Counted from the first letter of the stretch, positions 1 through 7,766 are shown. The stretch is 15,365 nt of DNA from UBA9647 sp035506075 (GCA_035506075.1 DATJQB010000148.1:1-15365), one strand, 5' to 3'. The notes: a model not told the origin generated them from the sequence alone. Translations and numbers: made by a program.

Positions 1-1
1 A

Positions 2-745
2 CGCGACATTCTCGCTTTCAAAGACACCGATGGGAAACCGCTTGTCGACAAAATCCTCGATACGGCGGGGCAAAAGGGAACCGGAAAATGGACGAGCGTC
101 ACGTCGTTGGACCTCGGCACACCGCTGACCCTTATAAGCGAATCTGTCTTTGCCCGGTGTCTGTCTGCGATCAAAGAAGAGCGCGTCGCAGCGTCGAAGG
201 TGCTCAAGGGACCGGCGGCAGCGTTCAGCGGTGACAAGACGGCGTTTCTTGCTGACCTCGAACACGCGCTCTATGCTTCGAAGATCGTATCGTATGCACA
301 AGGATTCACGCTGATGCGCGCTGCAGCGGAGGAATTCAAGTGGACCCTCAATTATGGCGGCGTTGCACTCCTGTGGCGCGGCGGATGCATCATCCGGTCA
401 GCCTTCCTCGGAAAGATCAAGGAAGCATTCGACGCGAATCCGAATCTTCCGAATTTGCTGCTCGATCCGTATTTCAAGCAGAAAATTGAAGCTTCACAGC
501 AGGCCTGGCGTCGCGTCGTTGCAACAGCGGTGACGAACGGCGTTTGGATCCCGGCGTTCTCGACTGCCCTGAACTACTTCGACGGGTACCGCAATGGCAG
601 GCTCCCCGCGAATCTGCTTCAGGCACAACGGGACTATTTTGGTGCACACATGTACGAGAGAGTCGACAAGCCCAGGGGAGAGTTCTTCCATACGAACTGG
701 ACCGGCCGCGGCGGAGAAACTGCATCGTCGACGTACATTGTGTAG
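2..745 (+). CDS. gnd: 6-phosphogluconate dehydrogenase (decarboxylating), C-terminal part, 5' end outside window
   Basis: The frame is open from base 2 to the TAG at 743-745, giving 247 residues. This is just over half of the usual 470-480, so the NADP-binding domain lies upstream of the window. The enzyme oxidises and decarboxylates 6-phosphogluconate to ribulose 5-phosphate in the cytoplasmic pentose phosphate pathway and yields NADPH. The family signature ILDTAGQKGTGKW is encoded at about 53-91. The end carries the conserved 'YERVD' and the tail 'FFHTNWTGRGG', whose Arg/His region helps bind substrate in known structures. The helical core ('YAQGF', 'LNYGGVALLWRGGCIIRS') is typical. An internal TTG at 107 is not the true start because similarity continues upstream of it. 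A hairpin terminator begins 32 bases after the stop, so gnd is probably transcribed separately from the pectin genes. Identity is very secure. Confidence 0.95.
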   Translation, partial: RDILAFKDTDGKPLVDKILDTAGQKGTGKWTSVTSLDLGTPLTLISESVFARCLSAIKEERVAASKVLKGPAAAFSGDKTAFLADLEHALYASKIVSYAQGFTLMRAAAEEFKWTLNYGGVALLWRGGCIIRSAFLGKIKEAFDANPNLPNLLLDPYFKQKIEASQQAWRRVVATAVTNGVWIPAFSTALNYFDGYRNGRLPANLLQAQRDYFGAHMYERVDKPRGEFFHTNWTGRGGETASSTYIV

Positions 746-777
746 GTGCATGCCAGAAGGTCAGATTCTACGTTGAG

Positions 778-820
778 ACGCCCTGCGACAGTGGTTGGTT
801 TCCAGCGCAGGGCGTTTCTG
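778..820 (+). terminator. Rho-independent-type terminator of gnd
   Basis: A perfect 10-bp stem is formed by ACGCCCTGCG (778-787) and CGCAGGGCGT (806-815) with an 18-base loop. It is followed by a short T-rich tail (GTTTCTG). It lies 32 bases after the gnd stop codon. Confidence 0.8.
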
Positions 821-991
821 TGTCGGCGAGTGAAGTGGCTTCGGAGATCTCACCGGCAAGGGACTTGGATTGGCGCGAACGTGGGACTCCTTCTCATTTA
901 TGATGCATGCGCGCTTATGAATGACAATGCAGGTCGTTGACAAACCACACGGCGGGGACAGCGGTGGCATCTCCGGCCGCACCGGTCATGG

Positions 992-1156
992 AGCGCACGT
1001 CGGTCTGTCGTGATCACTGCAGATGAGCCGTTCGGCGTGTTCTTTGCCAGGAATGTGAATCTGATCGACTGCACGACCATAACGCGGGATGGAGCCAGCA
1101 AACTCTCTGAGTCAAGCGCCGATGTTAAGGAGCTGCGGCAGACAACGAGTGATTGA
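992..1156 (+). pseudogene. Remnant of a beta-helix (GH28/pectin-enzyme-like) C-terminus
   Basis: One frame ending at the TGA at 1154-1156 encodes about 47 residues with a protein-like pattern from 1013 onward: 'ITADEPFGVFFARNVNLIDC', then Thr-rich strand residues, then 'DGASKLSESSADV'. Alternating strand residues, an Asn-x-x-x-x-x-Cys turn and a closing 'SKL...ADV' segment resemble the last coils of right-handed beta-helix proteins such as GH28 polygalacturonases found in pectin loci. No plausible start codon or ribosome-binding site precedes it, and the frame is closed by a TGA about 70 bases upstream of the recognisable part. It is therefore read as the 3' end of a deleted gene. The family assignment is by eye and moderate to weak; the upstream limit is arbitrary. 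A chance open frame is the alternative. Confidence 0.4.
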
Positions 1157-1224
1157 TCGTTGTGGTGAGACGCACACGGTCGTCGGGTGATCGCGATTTA
1201 TGATGAAGCACTTCAGCGAGAGCC

Positions 1225-1253
1225 TTGACAAAGAAGCATTTTTTTCGTTTATC
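1225..1253 (+). promoter_or_regulatory. Candidate promoter of uxaE
   Basis: TTGACA at 1225-1230 is a perfect -35 hexamer. A T-rich 17-base spacer leads to a weak -10 match TTTATC (1248-1253). The same layout, TTGACAAA plus a T-rich spacer, recurs before the receptor gene at 2655. The TTG that would open the longest frame of uxaE is the first codon of this -35 box, which argues against that start. Confidence 0.5.
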
Positions 1254-1302
1254 TTCTATCCAGAGAATGTCACAAACTCAGACGATTGTACGGAGATCCT
1301 TC

Positions 1303-2553
1303 ATGATGTTGGAACGGTATTCAATTGGTGTCGGTGACCGGTTTGGCCATCAAGGGGCGGCTCAGTTGCAGGCCCTCCAGAAGGCGGATGAACGCGGCGT
1401 AACGATTGTTCCTGTGTGGAACAAATCGTTTCGTGAGCATTCCATTGTCGGCACCAAACCCGAGGACGCGCGACGGGCCGCTGACGCGGCAGTACAAGAG
1501 CGGCACTGGTCGTACTCGCACTACGTGGACGCAGATCACATCGGGATGAAAAATGTCGATCTGTTCATCGGATCGAGCGACTTCTACACCCTCGATGTCG
1601 CCGACTACATCGGGAAGGAAATTGCCGGGACGGACATCGATGCATTCGTCCGTTCGATGCGGAAGTACACAACAGCATTTCCACTCGCAGGTGTGCACAC
1701 GACTACGAAAGTCACGGAGGATGATCTGTATGCGATCGGCCGCAAGTATCTCTTTGCGGTGAAAGAGGCAGGGAGGATCTACAAGCACATCGCAGAGAAG
1801 AAAGGTGCTGATAACTTTGTGGCGGAAGTATCGACTGACGAGGCGAATGAACCGCAGACACCCGCGCAGCTGTTCTTCATCCTGGCTGCGCTTGCCGAGG
1901 AGGGTGTGCGCGTCCAGACAATTGCTCCGAAGTTCACGGGGGCGTTTTTGAAGGGGATCGATTACGTCGGAAGTGTGGAGAAGTTCACGACGGAGTTCGA
2001 AGAGGACCTCCTCGTGATTGGTCACGCGGTCAAAACGTTCGATCTTCCATCCAACCTGAAGCTGAGTGTCCACTCGGGCAGCGACAAGTTTTCGCTCTAT
2101 CCCCGCATCCGGCAGACAATTCAAAAACAGAATGCGGGATTGCATTTGAAGACGGCGGGAACGACGTGGCTTGAAGAACTGATCGGCCTTGCGGCCGCGG
2201 GAGGAGACGGACTGAACGCTGCCCAGGAAATTTACGCCGCAGCCTATGGAAGAATCGATGAGCTCTGCAAGCCGTACGAAACGGTCATTGATATCGACCG
2301 TTCGAAGCTTCCCGACCCCCGAACAGTGCGCTCATGGGGAAGCGATGAATACACCGCGGCGCTGCGCCACAACCAGGCCGATCCTCGCTACAACCTCCAC
2401 TTCCGTCAGCTGCTCCATGTCGGCTACAAGGTGGCTGCGGAGATGGGGGAAGGCTACCTGCAATTGCTCGTCAAGTTCAGATCGACGATAGCGCAGAACG
2501 TTTCTGACAACCTCTACAGCAGGCACATTGTGCCCCTCTTCATAGGATCCTGA
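1303..2553 (+). CDS. uxaE: Tagaturonate epimerase family protein (UxaE)
   Basis: This 416-residue protein matches the UxaE family as known from Thermotoga maritima, where it converts D-tagaturonate to D-fructuronate in the cytoplasm during galacturonate breakdown. Visible family blocks are 'GVGDRFG' near the N-terminus, 'DADHIG' (His79), 'VSTDEANEPQTP' (Asp179, Glu180), 'KGIDYVG', 'LSVHSGSDKFSLYPRI' (His257, Asp261), 'LHLKTAGTTWLEE' (His281) and 'RQLLHVGY' (His372). The repeated His/Asp/Glu positions fit a metal-dependent sugar enzyme, but which residues bind metal is inference. There is no signal peptide. ATG 1303 is chosen because GGAG sits at 1292-1295 with a 7-base spacer; the frame extends upstream to TTG 1225, but that lies in the promoter. 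It is a single-gene unit between its own promoter and terminator, just upstream of the pectin cluster whose product, galacturonate, it would process. Confidence 0.88.
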   Translation: MMLERYSIGVGDRFGHQGAAQLQALQKADERGVTIVPVWNKSFREHSIVGTKPEDARRAADAAVQERHWSYSHYVDADHIGMKNVDLFIGSSDFYTLDVADYIGKEIAGTDIDAFVRSMRKYTTAFPLAGVHTTTKVTEDDLYAIGRKYLFAVKEAGRIYKHIAEKKGADNFVAEVSTDEANEPQTPAQLFFILAALAEEGVRVQTIAPKFTGAFLKGIDYVGSVEKFTTEFEEDLLVIGHAVKTFDLPSNLKLSVHSGSDKFSLYPRIRQTIQKQNAGLHLKTAGTTWLEELIGLAAAGGDGLNAAQEIYAAAYGRIDELCKPYETVIDIDRSKLPDPRTVRSWGSDEYTAALRHNQADPRYNLHFRQLLHVGYKVAAEMGEGYLQLLVKFRSTIAQNVSDNLYSRHIVPLFIGS

Positions 2554-2580
2554 CCCGCCGCAGAGCGATTTTGTCTTGTA

Positions 2581-2636
2581 AGGGCGCTGGTTCTCGCGTT
2601 TTTCCGGAATCGAGAACGGCGCCCTTTCTCTTTTTG
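2581..2636 (+). terminator. Strong Rho-independent terminator of uxaE
   Basis: The left arm AGGGCGCTGGTTCTCG (2581-2596) pairs with CGAGAACGGCGCCCT (2611-2625). Two 7-bp helices are separated by a small internal bulge. The tail TTCTCTTTTT (2626-2635) follows directly. It lies 27 bases after the uxaE stop codon. Confidence 0.88.
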
Positions 2637-2654
2637 CTCAACCCGCGATAGGAC

Positions 2655-2683
2655 TTGACAAAACACGTTTCTTTTCTTAAAGT
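2655..2683 (+). promoter_or_regulatory. Candidate promoter of the pectin cluster
   Basis: TTGACA at 2655-2660 is a perfect -35 hexamer. A 17-base T-rich spacer leads to TAAAGT (2678-2683) as a -10 candidate. It lies just downstream of the uxaE terminator and about 260 bases upstream of the first gene, implying a long 5' leader. Spacing and similarity to the box at 1225 support it. Confidence 0.55.
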
Positions 2684-2722
2684 AGAGGCGCACCGACAGC
2701 GTTAAAGTAAACGATTAAGTAA
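2677..2722 (+). repeat. Three TTAAAGTA-like direct repeats over the promoter start site
   Basis: TTAAAGTA occurs at 2677-2684 and 2702-2709, and TTAAGTAA at 2715-2722. The start-to-start distances are 25 and 13 bases. The first copy overlaps the proposed -10 box and the others lie just downstream of the expected transcription start. That position would suit regulator binding. The second and third copies flank TAAACGATTA (2709-2718), a CG-centred near-palindrome with one mismatch. Confidence 0.35.
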
Positions 2723-2823
2723 ATCTGGAGCGATCTTAGGTTCCGCTCATCCTCACTGTGATTCGCAGTCGCTCGTTCAAGCACAAAAGGATCGTTCCAG
2801 TCTCCAACCAGGCGGTTATCAAG

Positions 2824-2906
2824 CAATCAGAGAATAGTTTCCCCGGAACACCTCCTCGTCCCGGGATCAGTGCGGGAGAGAACCGGTGGTTCGTGATTTC
2901 TGATTG
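2824..2906 (+). promoter_or_regulatory. Possible structured RNA leader upstream of the receptor gene
   Basis: Three nested helices can form: CAATCAGA (2824-2831) with TCTGATTG (2899-2906), GAACACC (2846-2852) with GGTGGTTC (2885-2892, one bulged G), and TCCCG (2859-2863) with CGGGA (2873-2877). A competing hairpin CCCGG (2842-2846) with CCGGG (2861-2865) would break the two inner helices. The ribosome-binding site lies 26 bases downstream. No known riboswitch class is recognised, and this may be ordinary leader sequence. Confidence 0.35.
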
Positions 2907-2941
2907 TGTCTTCTTTACACAATTCATGAACTGGAGTCTTT

Positions 2942-5941
2942 ATGAAGTCTTCGCTCCTCTTTCTTGTTCTCCTGATAATCATCGTTCTCGCTCCCGCCTC
3001 CGTCTTCGGTCAGGCAACGCTCCGCGGCGTTGTGACCGATTCGCTGACGCATGAAAAGCTCGTCGGTGTCAACGTCGTGCTCGTCGGTACCGGCATGGGC
3101 AATGCGACGAACATCGAAGGGGAATACACGATCACCGGAATTCCACAGCGTGTGTATACCATCCGCGTTTCATGCATCGGCTATGAAGTCAAGACGATCG
3201 AGGTTGACTTTTCGAAAACGACGGCCAGGCATCTGAACGTTGCGTTGAACTCGACAGTCATCCAGGGACAGGAAGTCGTCGTCACCGCGCAGATGCGCGG
3301 CCAGGTCGCAGCGATGAACCAGCAGATCGCCTCGAACACAATCATCAACGTCGTCTCTGAACAGAAGATCAAGGAACTGCCTGATGCTAACGCGGCCGAG
3401 TCCATCGGACGTTTGCCGGGCGTCTCCATCCTTCGTTCCGGCGGCGAGGCGAACAAGGTCATCCTCCGCGGTCTCAGCGACAAGTTCACAACCGTCACGA
3501 TCGACGGTGTGAAGATTGCGGCAACGGATGCTGATTCGCGCGGGGTCGACCTGAGCACGATCTCCCAAGGTTCACTCTCCGGCATCGAATTGTCCAAGGC
3601 CCTTACGCCGGACCAGGACGCCGACGCGATCGCGGGGAGCGTCAACCTCGTGACGAAAAAGGCTCCTTCGAAACGACAATTGCAGGCAGACATCAAAGGT
3701 GACTACAACCTGTTGATGAATTCAGCAAAACAGTATGACTTCAGCCTTCGCTACGGCGAGCGTTTCTTTGACGGAGTCCTTGGTGTTCAGGCAAGTGGAA
3801 ACCTGGAGAACAAGATTCGAAGCAACGAGCAATCGACGATCAATTACTCGGATCGTTATGATATTCACCCTGCAACATATTTCATCAGCAATTTTAAACT
3901 CCAGTTTGTGGATGAAACACGGAAACGGGATGGAGCTACAGTTCTGTTCGACTTGAACACTCCGGACAGCGGCACCGTCCGCCTGGGCGCCAATTACAAC
4001 GGGACAAAGCGGGAGTACACGACATTCAACCGTAACTATCCCACAAACAATGCGGGAAGCACCCCGGTATACTACGAAGCCGAAGTGAGAGATCAGAACA
4101 TTGACGCGTTCAACACTTCGCTGCGCGGAGAAAATTATCTTCTGGGATTGACGTTCACCTGGGGCGGAGCGTACTCGCAGTCCAAATCCGATCTGCCGTT
4201 CGACTACTACCTCGATTACTTTGAGGCTATCGGCAAGCGCGACGCCTCGGGGCATGCAACCTCCGGTATGGATCTTCCGCCCAATTTGTTTATCCAAAAC
4301 GATCCGCAGGTCGTGATTCCGTACGCTGTGAACAATTTCGCAGTTGCAGCCATTGACTCCGGCATTTTCAGCACCGAACGCAACAATCAGGCAGAACGGA
4401 CCGCCTTCCTGGACGGGAAGGGCAAATATGGACTGGGCGATTTGATTTCAGGCGAGTTGAAGATGGGGGGCAAGTACAAATACACCACGAGATTCAAAAC
4501 ATCAAGCAGGCTTTTTGCACCGTACTATCTGGCTGCATGGCAGCCGAAGGATCTTTCGGGGACACGCTTCGCGTCATTCTACGCGCGGTACCAGGCGAAC
4601 CATCAAGTTCTCAGCCCATCGCTCGTGGATTTTCTTGATCCCACACCTGCAAGCCGGGAGTTGTTCGGTTCATACACGCTCAATCCGATGATGAACAAAG
4701 ATGCAGTCCGGGATTGGTACAATCTGAACAAGAACGGAACAGCTGCGAAAAACGATTACTTTACGGACAATACGGCCGATTTGGACTTCTACGACATCAA
4801 AGAGCAACTGGGTGCCGGATATGTCATGAACACCCTGAACATCGGCCACGACATAAGTTTTCTTGCCGGCGTTCGACTTGAAAGTGAGTCAGATAAATAT
4901 CTCTCCAGGTTTGTTCCCGGCACAGGCGCGCTCGGAGGGTTTCCAACTCCCACGGGCCAGGTGAAGGACACAACGACCACGTATTCAGAAAGCATCTGGC
5001 TGCCGAATGTTCAAATGACCCTGCGACCGTTCGATTTCCTCAATCTCCGGTTGGCGGCGTACAAAGCCCTCGCCCGTCCTGATTTTAGTGCCAGGTTAAT
5101 CAAGCTGTATGGACAGTCAGTCGGTTCATCCAACAACCTTGTCGTTGGGAATCCAAATCTCAGAGCATCGAAAGCATGGAACTACGAAGTCAACACTTCC
5201 GTGTTCAGCAACACCATCGGACTTATTTCTGTCTCGGCCTTCTACAAGGAAATCACCGACGATCAACAGCTTCTCAACCAGGCAGGGTTGGTTGGATCGC
5301 GATTCCTGGACAGTCTTGGGATCCATTGGAACACGGCGTTGACAAAAGGGGGGTACCAGCTGACGGTTCCCTACAACTCTTCTCGCCCCACAAAAATCTG
5401 GGGATTTGAATTTGAACATCAGGCCAACCTGGGCTTCCTGCCCGGATACCTGCAGTTTCTTGTCTTGTCGTACAATTTCTCAATCGTTCGATCGCAGACG
5501 CACCTGGTTGGCACCGTGATCGACACGACCTACTTTGTCACCCATTCGGAATTCGGCGATATCGTCACTGCAAGTTATACAAACCGCGTTGTTGACAGAA
5601 CTCAGAAGCTGGAAGGTCAACCCGAGTTCTTCGGCAACGTCGCTCTTGGCATCGACATCGGCGATTTCTCTGCGCGCATGTCCGTCTTCTACCAGGGTCA
5701 GTTTAACCGATCATTTTCAGGAGGAGGACTGACGGATGGTATCACGGGAGAGTATACAAGGTGCGACCTGACGATCAAGCAGCGATTCTCGGACCATGTC
5801 GCCCTGCTTCTGAGCATCAGCAATTTGTTCAACGTGAAAGAAAATACCTACACAACCAATCGTGTGTATGACTGGACCCGCCTCAATACAAGCCAGCGCT
5901 ATGGAACGACGGGAGATTTTGGAGTAAGGGTTGACTTCTGA
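2942..5941 (+). CDS. TonB-dependent receptor with N-terminal CarboxypepD_reg-like domain
   Basis: This 999-residue outer-membrane receptor would import oligosaccharides using TonB energy. Residues 1-24 are a signal peptide ending '...PASVFGQA'. Residues about 27-105 are a CarboxypepD_reg-like domain ('TLRGVVTD', 'LVGVNVVLVGT', 'GEYTITGIP', 'SCIGY'). 'EVVVTA' at 111-116 looks like a TonB box. The plug spans about 130-240, with 'ESIGRLPGVSILRSGG', 'VILRGLSDKFTTVTIDGV' and 'AIAGSVNLVTKK'. The barrel fills the rest and ends in '...GDFGVRVDF' with the terminal Phe expected of outer-membrane barrels. The 'IGRLPGVS' and 'DQDADAIAGSVNL' pattern is closer to the Xanthomonas/Caulobacter-type carbohydrate receptors than to SusC. 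No SusD gene follows. The substrate is inferred from neighbours to be pectin-derived oligomers. It is the first gene of the cluster. Confidence 0.94.
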   Translation: MKSSLLFLVLLIIIVLAPASVFGQATLRGVVTDSLTHEKLVGVNVVLVGTGMGNATNIEGEYTITGIPQRVYTIRVSCIGYEVKTIEVDFSKTTARHLNVALNSTVIQGQEVVVTAQMRGQVAAMNQQIASNTIINVVSEQKIKELPDANAAESIGRLPGVSILRSGGEANKVILRGLSDKFTTVTIDGVKIAATDADSRGVDLSTISQGSLSGIELSKALTPDQDADAIAGSVNLVTKKAPSKRQLQADIKGDYNLLMNSAKQYDFSLRYGERFFDGVLGVQASGNLENKIRSNEQSTINYSDRYDIHPATYFISNFKLQFVDETRKRDGATVLFDLNTPDSGTVRLGANYNGTKREYTTFNRNYPTNNAGSTPVYYEAEVRDQNIDAFNTSLRGENYLLGLTFTWGGAYSQSKSDLPFDYYLDYFEAIGKRDASGHATSGMDLPPNLFIQNDPQVVIPYAVNNFAVAAIDSGIFSTERNNQAERTAFLDGKGKYGLGDLISGELKMGGKYKYTTRFKTSSRLFAPYYLAAWQPKDLSGTRFASFYARYQANHQVLSPSLVDFLDPTPASRELFGSYTLNPMMNKDAVRDWYNLNKNGTAAKNDYFTDNTADLDFYDIKEQLGAGYVMNTLNIGHDISFLAGVRLESESDKYLSRFVPGTGALGGFPTPTGQVKDTTTTYSESIWLPNVQMTLRPFDFLNLRLAAYKALARPDFSARLIKLYGQSVGSSNNLVVGNPNLRASKAWNYEVNTSVFSNTIGLISVSAFYKEITDDQQLLNQAGLVGSRFLDSLGIHWNTALTKGGYQLTVPYNSSRPTKIWGFEFEHQANLGFLPGYLQFLVLSYNFSIVRSQTHLVGTVIDTTYFVTHSEFGDIVTASYTNRVVDRTQKLEGQPEFFGNVALGIDIGDFSARMSVFYQGQFNRSFSGGGLTDGITGEYTRCDLTIKQRFSDHVALLLSISNLFNVKENTYTTNRVYDWTRLNTSQRYGTTGDFGVRVDF

Positions 5942-6052
5942 TGATTGTGAAGTTTCCCGGAGGAAGACGATCCCACAAGACCGTATCAAGTAAAGCGAAC
6001 ATAGGAAGAAGCGTTTCTAAATTACAGATGTGGATAACTCAACAATCAACTG

Positions 6053-6059
6053 AGGAGGT
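6053..6059 (+). promoter_or_regulatory. Strong ribosome-binding site of the T9SS beta-helix gene
   Basis: AGGAGGT is a full-length Shine-Dalgarno sequence with a 6-base spacer to ATG 6066. It is the best one in the window and suggests high translation of this secreted protein. Confidence 0.8.
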
Positions 6060-6065
6060 CATTTC

Positions 6066-7766
6066 ATGAAGAACATGCGACTCATTTATTGCATCGCTCT
6101 GCTGTTGTTCCTGCTGCCGGCGCTCATGCTCGGTCAGGATCTCCGCCTGATTCCATATTCAGGTCAGGCAAGTTCGTACATCAACGCGCAGATTGCCGCG
6201 GATACTGTTGCGAACGGGAAACTCCCCAACCGCACGTATGTTCTGACGCGGGGAGCGTTGTACCTGGCCAATGCGGTTTTTACGAACACCGGTAACTGGA
6301 CACTGCGCATCAAAGCAAACGACAGCACAACCACAAAGAAGCCGGTCGTCATGCTGTATCCTTCCGGCACAGGCTCAACGCCCTGGAACCCTCCCGGCAA
6401 CTTCATCCAGATGGGCGGAAGTCTCGTGCTGAAGAACATCGAGCTCACCGGCTATTATGAGCTTGTCGACACCAACCGATGGAACATGCAGGGAGCACTG
6501 ATCAACATCCCGGCAACGGCATCCAGCCTCAGTATCACGATCGACAGCTGCATCCTGTCGAACGTCAACGGCAACCATATCCGCACGGACGGCGTTCCGT
6601 CGACCATCCGTATCACCAACACCGTGTTTGCGAACCTCGGCTATCTTGGCCGGTCAAACCTCGGCGCTGGCAAGGCTGTGGATCTTAGAAACGTCTCCTG
6701 CGACTCATTGATCATGGTGAACAACACGTTCGTCAACTGGCTGGATCGCATTGTGCGTCACTATCCCGCCACGGGAGCAACGAGCACAGGCGCGCTGGGC
6801 TATTTCCAGTTTGACCATAACACGCTTGTCAACGGCACGTCGTATCATGGACTGCTGTCCCTCGGCAGCATGGGAGCGAAATCGATCATCACGAACAACC
6901 TGTTTTACGATCCGTTCATTTTGGGAAACGACACCGACGCGACGCGGCAAGTGGAGTACATCCCGAGCGGCGAGCTGGATAAGTTTGGCGGCGCCAGGAT
7001 GACCTGGATTTTCTCGTATCCCAACACGACGACGGCGTGGACCGTTGCGAACAACTATTACTGTATTTCCGACTCAGGTCAGGCGTTCTACAACCAGTTC
7101 AGTGCAGCTGGTGTCACCGGTGAAGGTTCGCCATTGACATGGCACATCAACGGGAAACTGGGAGCTGATTCGACAAAGGCGTTCACAAAGCTCAAGGTTG
7201 CGCTGAATAAGATCCCTGCAACGATGACTCAGTTGGCGCGATGGTACAGAGCGCCGAACGGCGGAAACAAATTGAAGAACACGCCGGGTGCATGGGTCTA
7301 CGGCAACGCAAGCGATCCCAATGACTTTGACCGGAAGAAATACGACTGGTTAAGAGATTCGCTGAGCTGCGTCTATCCGACAACATCAGCACTCTTCACC
7401 GGCGCCGTGAAGGGATTCCCGGTTGGCTACCTGAACTGGTTCCCGACGTCAAAGAGCCAGTGGCTCGTCACCGACGTCGAGCCGGTGAGCAACGTCATTC
7501 CGTCGACATTCCAGTTGCAGCAGAATTTCCCCAATCCGTTCAACCCGTCAACCACCATTCAGTACTCGATTGCCCAGAAGAGCCATGTCGTGCTCGAGGT
7601 CTTCAACGTCCTCGGTCAGTCTGTGGCACGCCTGTATGATGGTGAGCTGTCGGCGGGAACCTACCATGCAACGTTTGATGCGTCGCGCCTCAGCTCCGGT
7701 GTCTACCTCTACCGGTTGCAGGCTGGCGACTTTGTTCAAACGCAGAAGATGGTACTCATGAAGTAA
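6066..7766 (+). CDS. T9SS-secreted right-handed beta-helix protein, putative pectate lyase or pectin-binding protein
   Basis: This is a 566-residue protein. Residues 1-23 form a signal peptide ending '...LMLGQ'. The body (about 25-400) has the repeating strand and turn pattern of a parallel beta-helix: 'SLVLKNIELTG', 'SLSITIDSCILSNV', 'STIRITNTVFANLG', 'DSLIMVNNTFVNW', 'YFQFDHNTLVNG', 'KSIITNNLFYDP'. Asn/Asp residues recur at the turns. Residues about 472-566 are a type A T9SS sorting domain ('QNFPNPFNPSTTI', 'LSSGVYLYRLQAG', ending 'KMVLMK'), so the protein should cross the outer membrane and be released or anchored at the surface. Beta-helices in pectin loci are usually lyases, hydrolases or esterases. 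No canonical PL1 or GH28 catalytic motif is seen, so the activity is open; it could belong to the Bacteroidota DUF4957/DUF5123-type group. A strong ribosome-binding site precedes it and a hairpin follows. Confidence 0.85.
   Translation: MKNMRLIYCIALLLFLLPALMLGQDLRLIPYSGQASSYINAQIAADTVANGKLPNRTYVLTRGALYLANAVFTNTGNWTLRIKANDSTTTKKPVVMLYPSGTGSTPWNPPGNFIQMGGSLVLKNIELTGYYELVDTNRWNMQGALINIPATASSLSITIDSCILSNVNGNHIRTDGVPSTIRITNTVFANLGYLGRSNLGAGKAVDLRNVSCDSLIMVNNTFVNWLDRIVRHYPATGATSTGALGYFQFDHNTLVNGTSYHGLLSLGSMGAKSIITNNLFYDPFILGNDTDATRQVEYIPSGELDKFGGARMTWIFSYPNTTTAWTVANNYYCISDSGQAFYNQFSAAGVTGEGSPLTWHINGKLGADSTKAFTKLKVALNKIPATMTQLARWYRAPNGGNKLKNTPGAWVYGNASDPNDFDRKKYDWLRDSLSCVYPTTSALFTGAVKGFPVGYLNWFPTSKSQWLVTDVEPVSNVIPSTFQLQQNFPNPFNPSTTIQYSIAQKSHVVLEVFNVLGQSVARLYDGELSAGTYHATFDASRLSSGVYLYRLQAGDFVQTQKMVLMK

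Larger units (their letters stand above)
746..1224. other. 479-base stretch without an intact gene
   Basis: This stretch holds the gnd terminator (778-820), about 170 bases in which nothing is recognised (821-991), a short coding remnant that resembles a beta-helix enzyme (992-1156), and a short spacer up to the uxaE promoter. Small open frames on both strands are short, overlap each other and show no protein-like pattern apart from the remnant. The decamer ATTTATGATG occurs at 896-905 and again exactly 300 bases later at 1196-1205; the flanks are not similar, so no duplication is claimed. Confidence 0.6.
2554..2941. other. 388-base intergenic leader region of the pectin cluster
   Basis: This gap holds the uxaE terminator (2581-2636), a candidate promoter (2655-2683), three short TTAAAGTA-like repeats (2677-2722), a stretch at 2723-2823 in which nothing is recognised, an inverted-repeat leader (2824-2906) and the ribosome-binding site of the receptor gene (GGAG at 2933-2936, 5-base spacer). 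A frame running from 2758 into the receptor gene has no protein-like pattern and is not called. Confidence 0.6.

Noticed and set aside
938..943. TTGACA at 938 as a promoter
   Set aside because: The sequence at -10 distance is GC-rich and nothing downstream needs a start there.
896..1205. Decamer ATTTATGATG repeated exactly 300 bases apart (896 and 1196)
   Set aside because: Flanking bases are dissimilar and a single AT-rich decamer repeat is weak evidence for a duplication or element.
1321..2145. A 274-codon open frame on the minus strand opposite uxaE
   Set aside because: The + strand frame has many conserved UxaE blocks; the minus frame has none.
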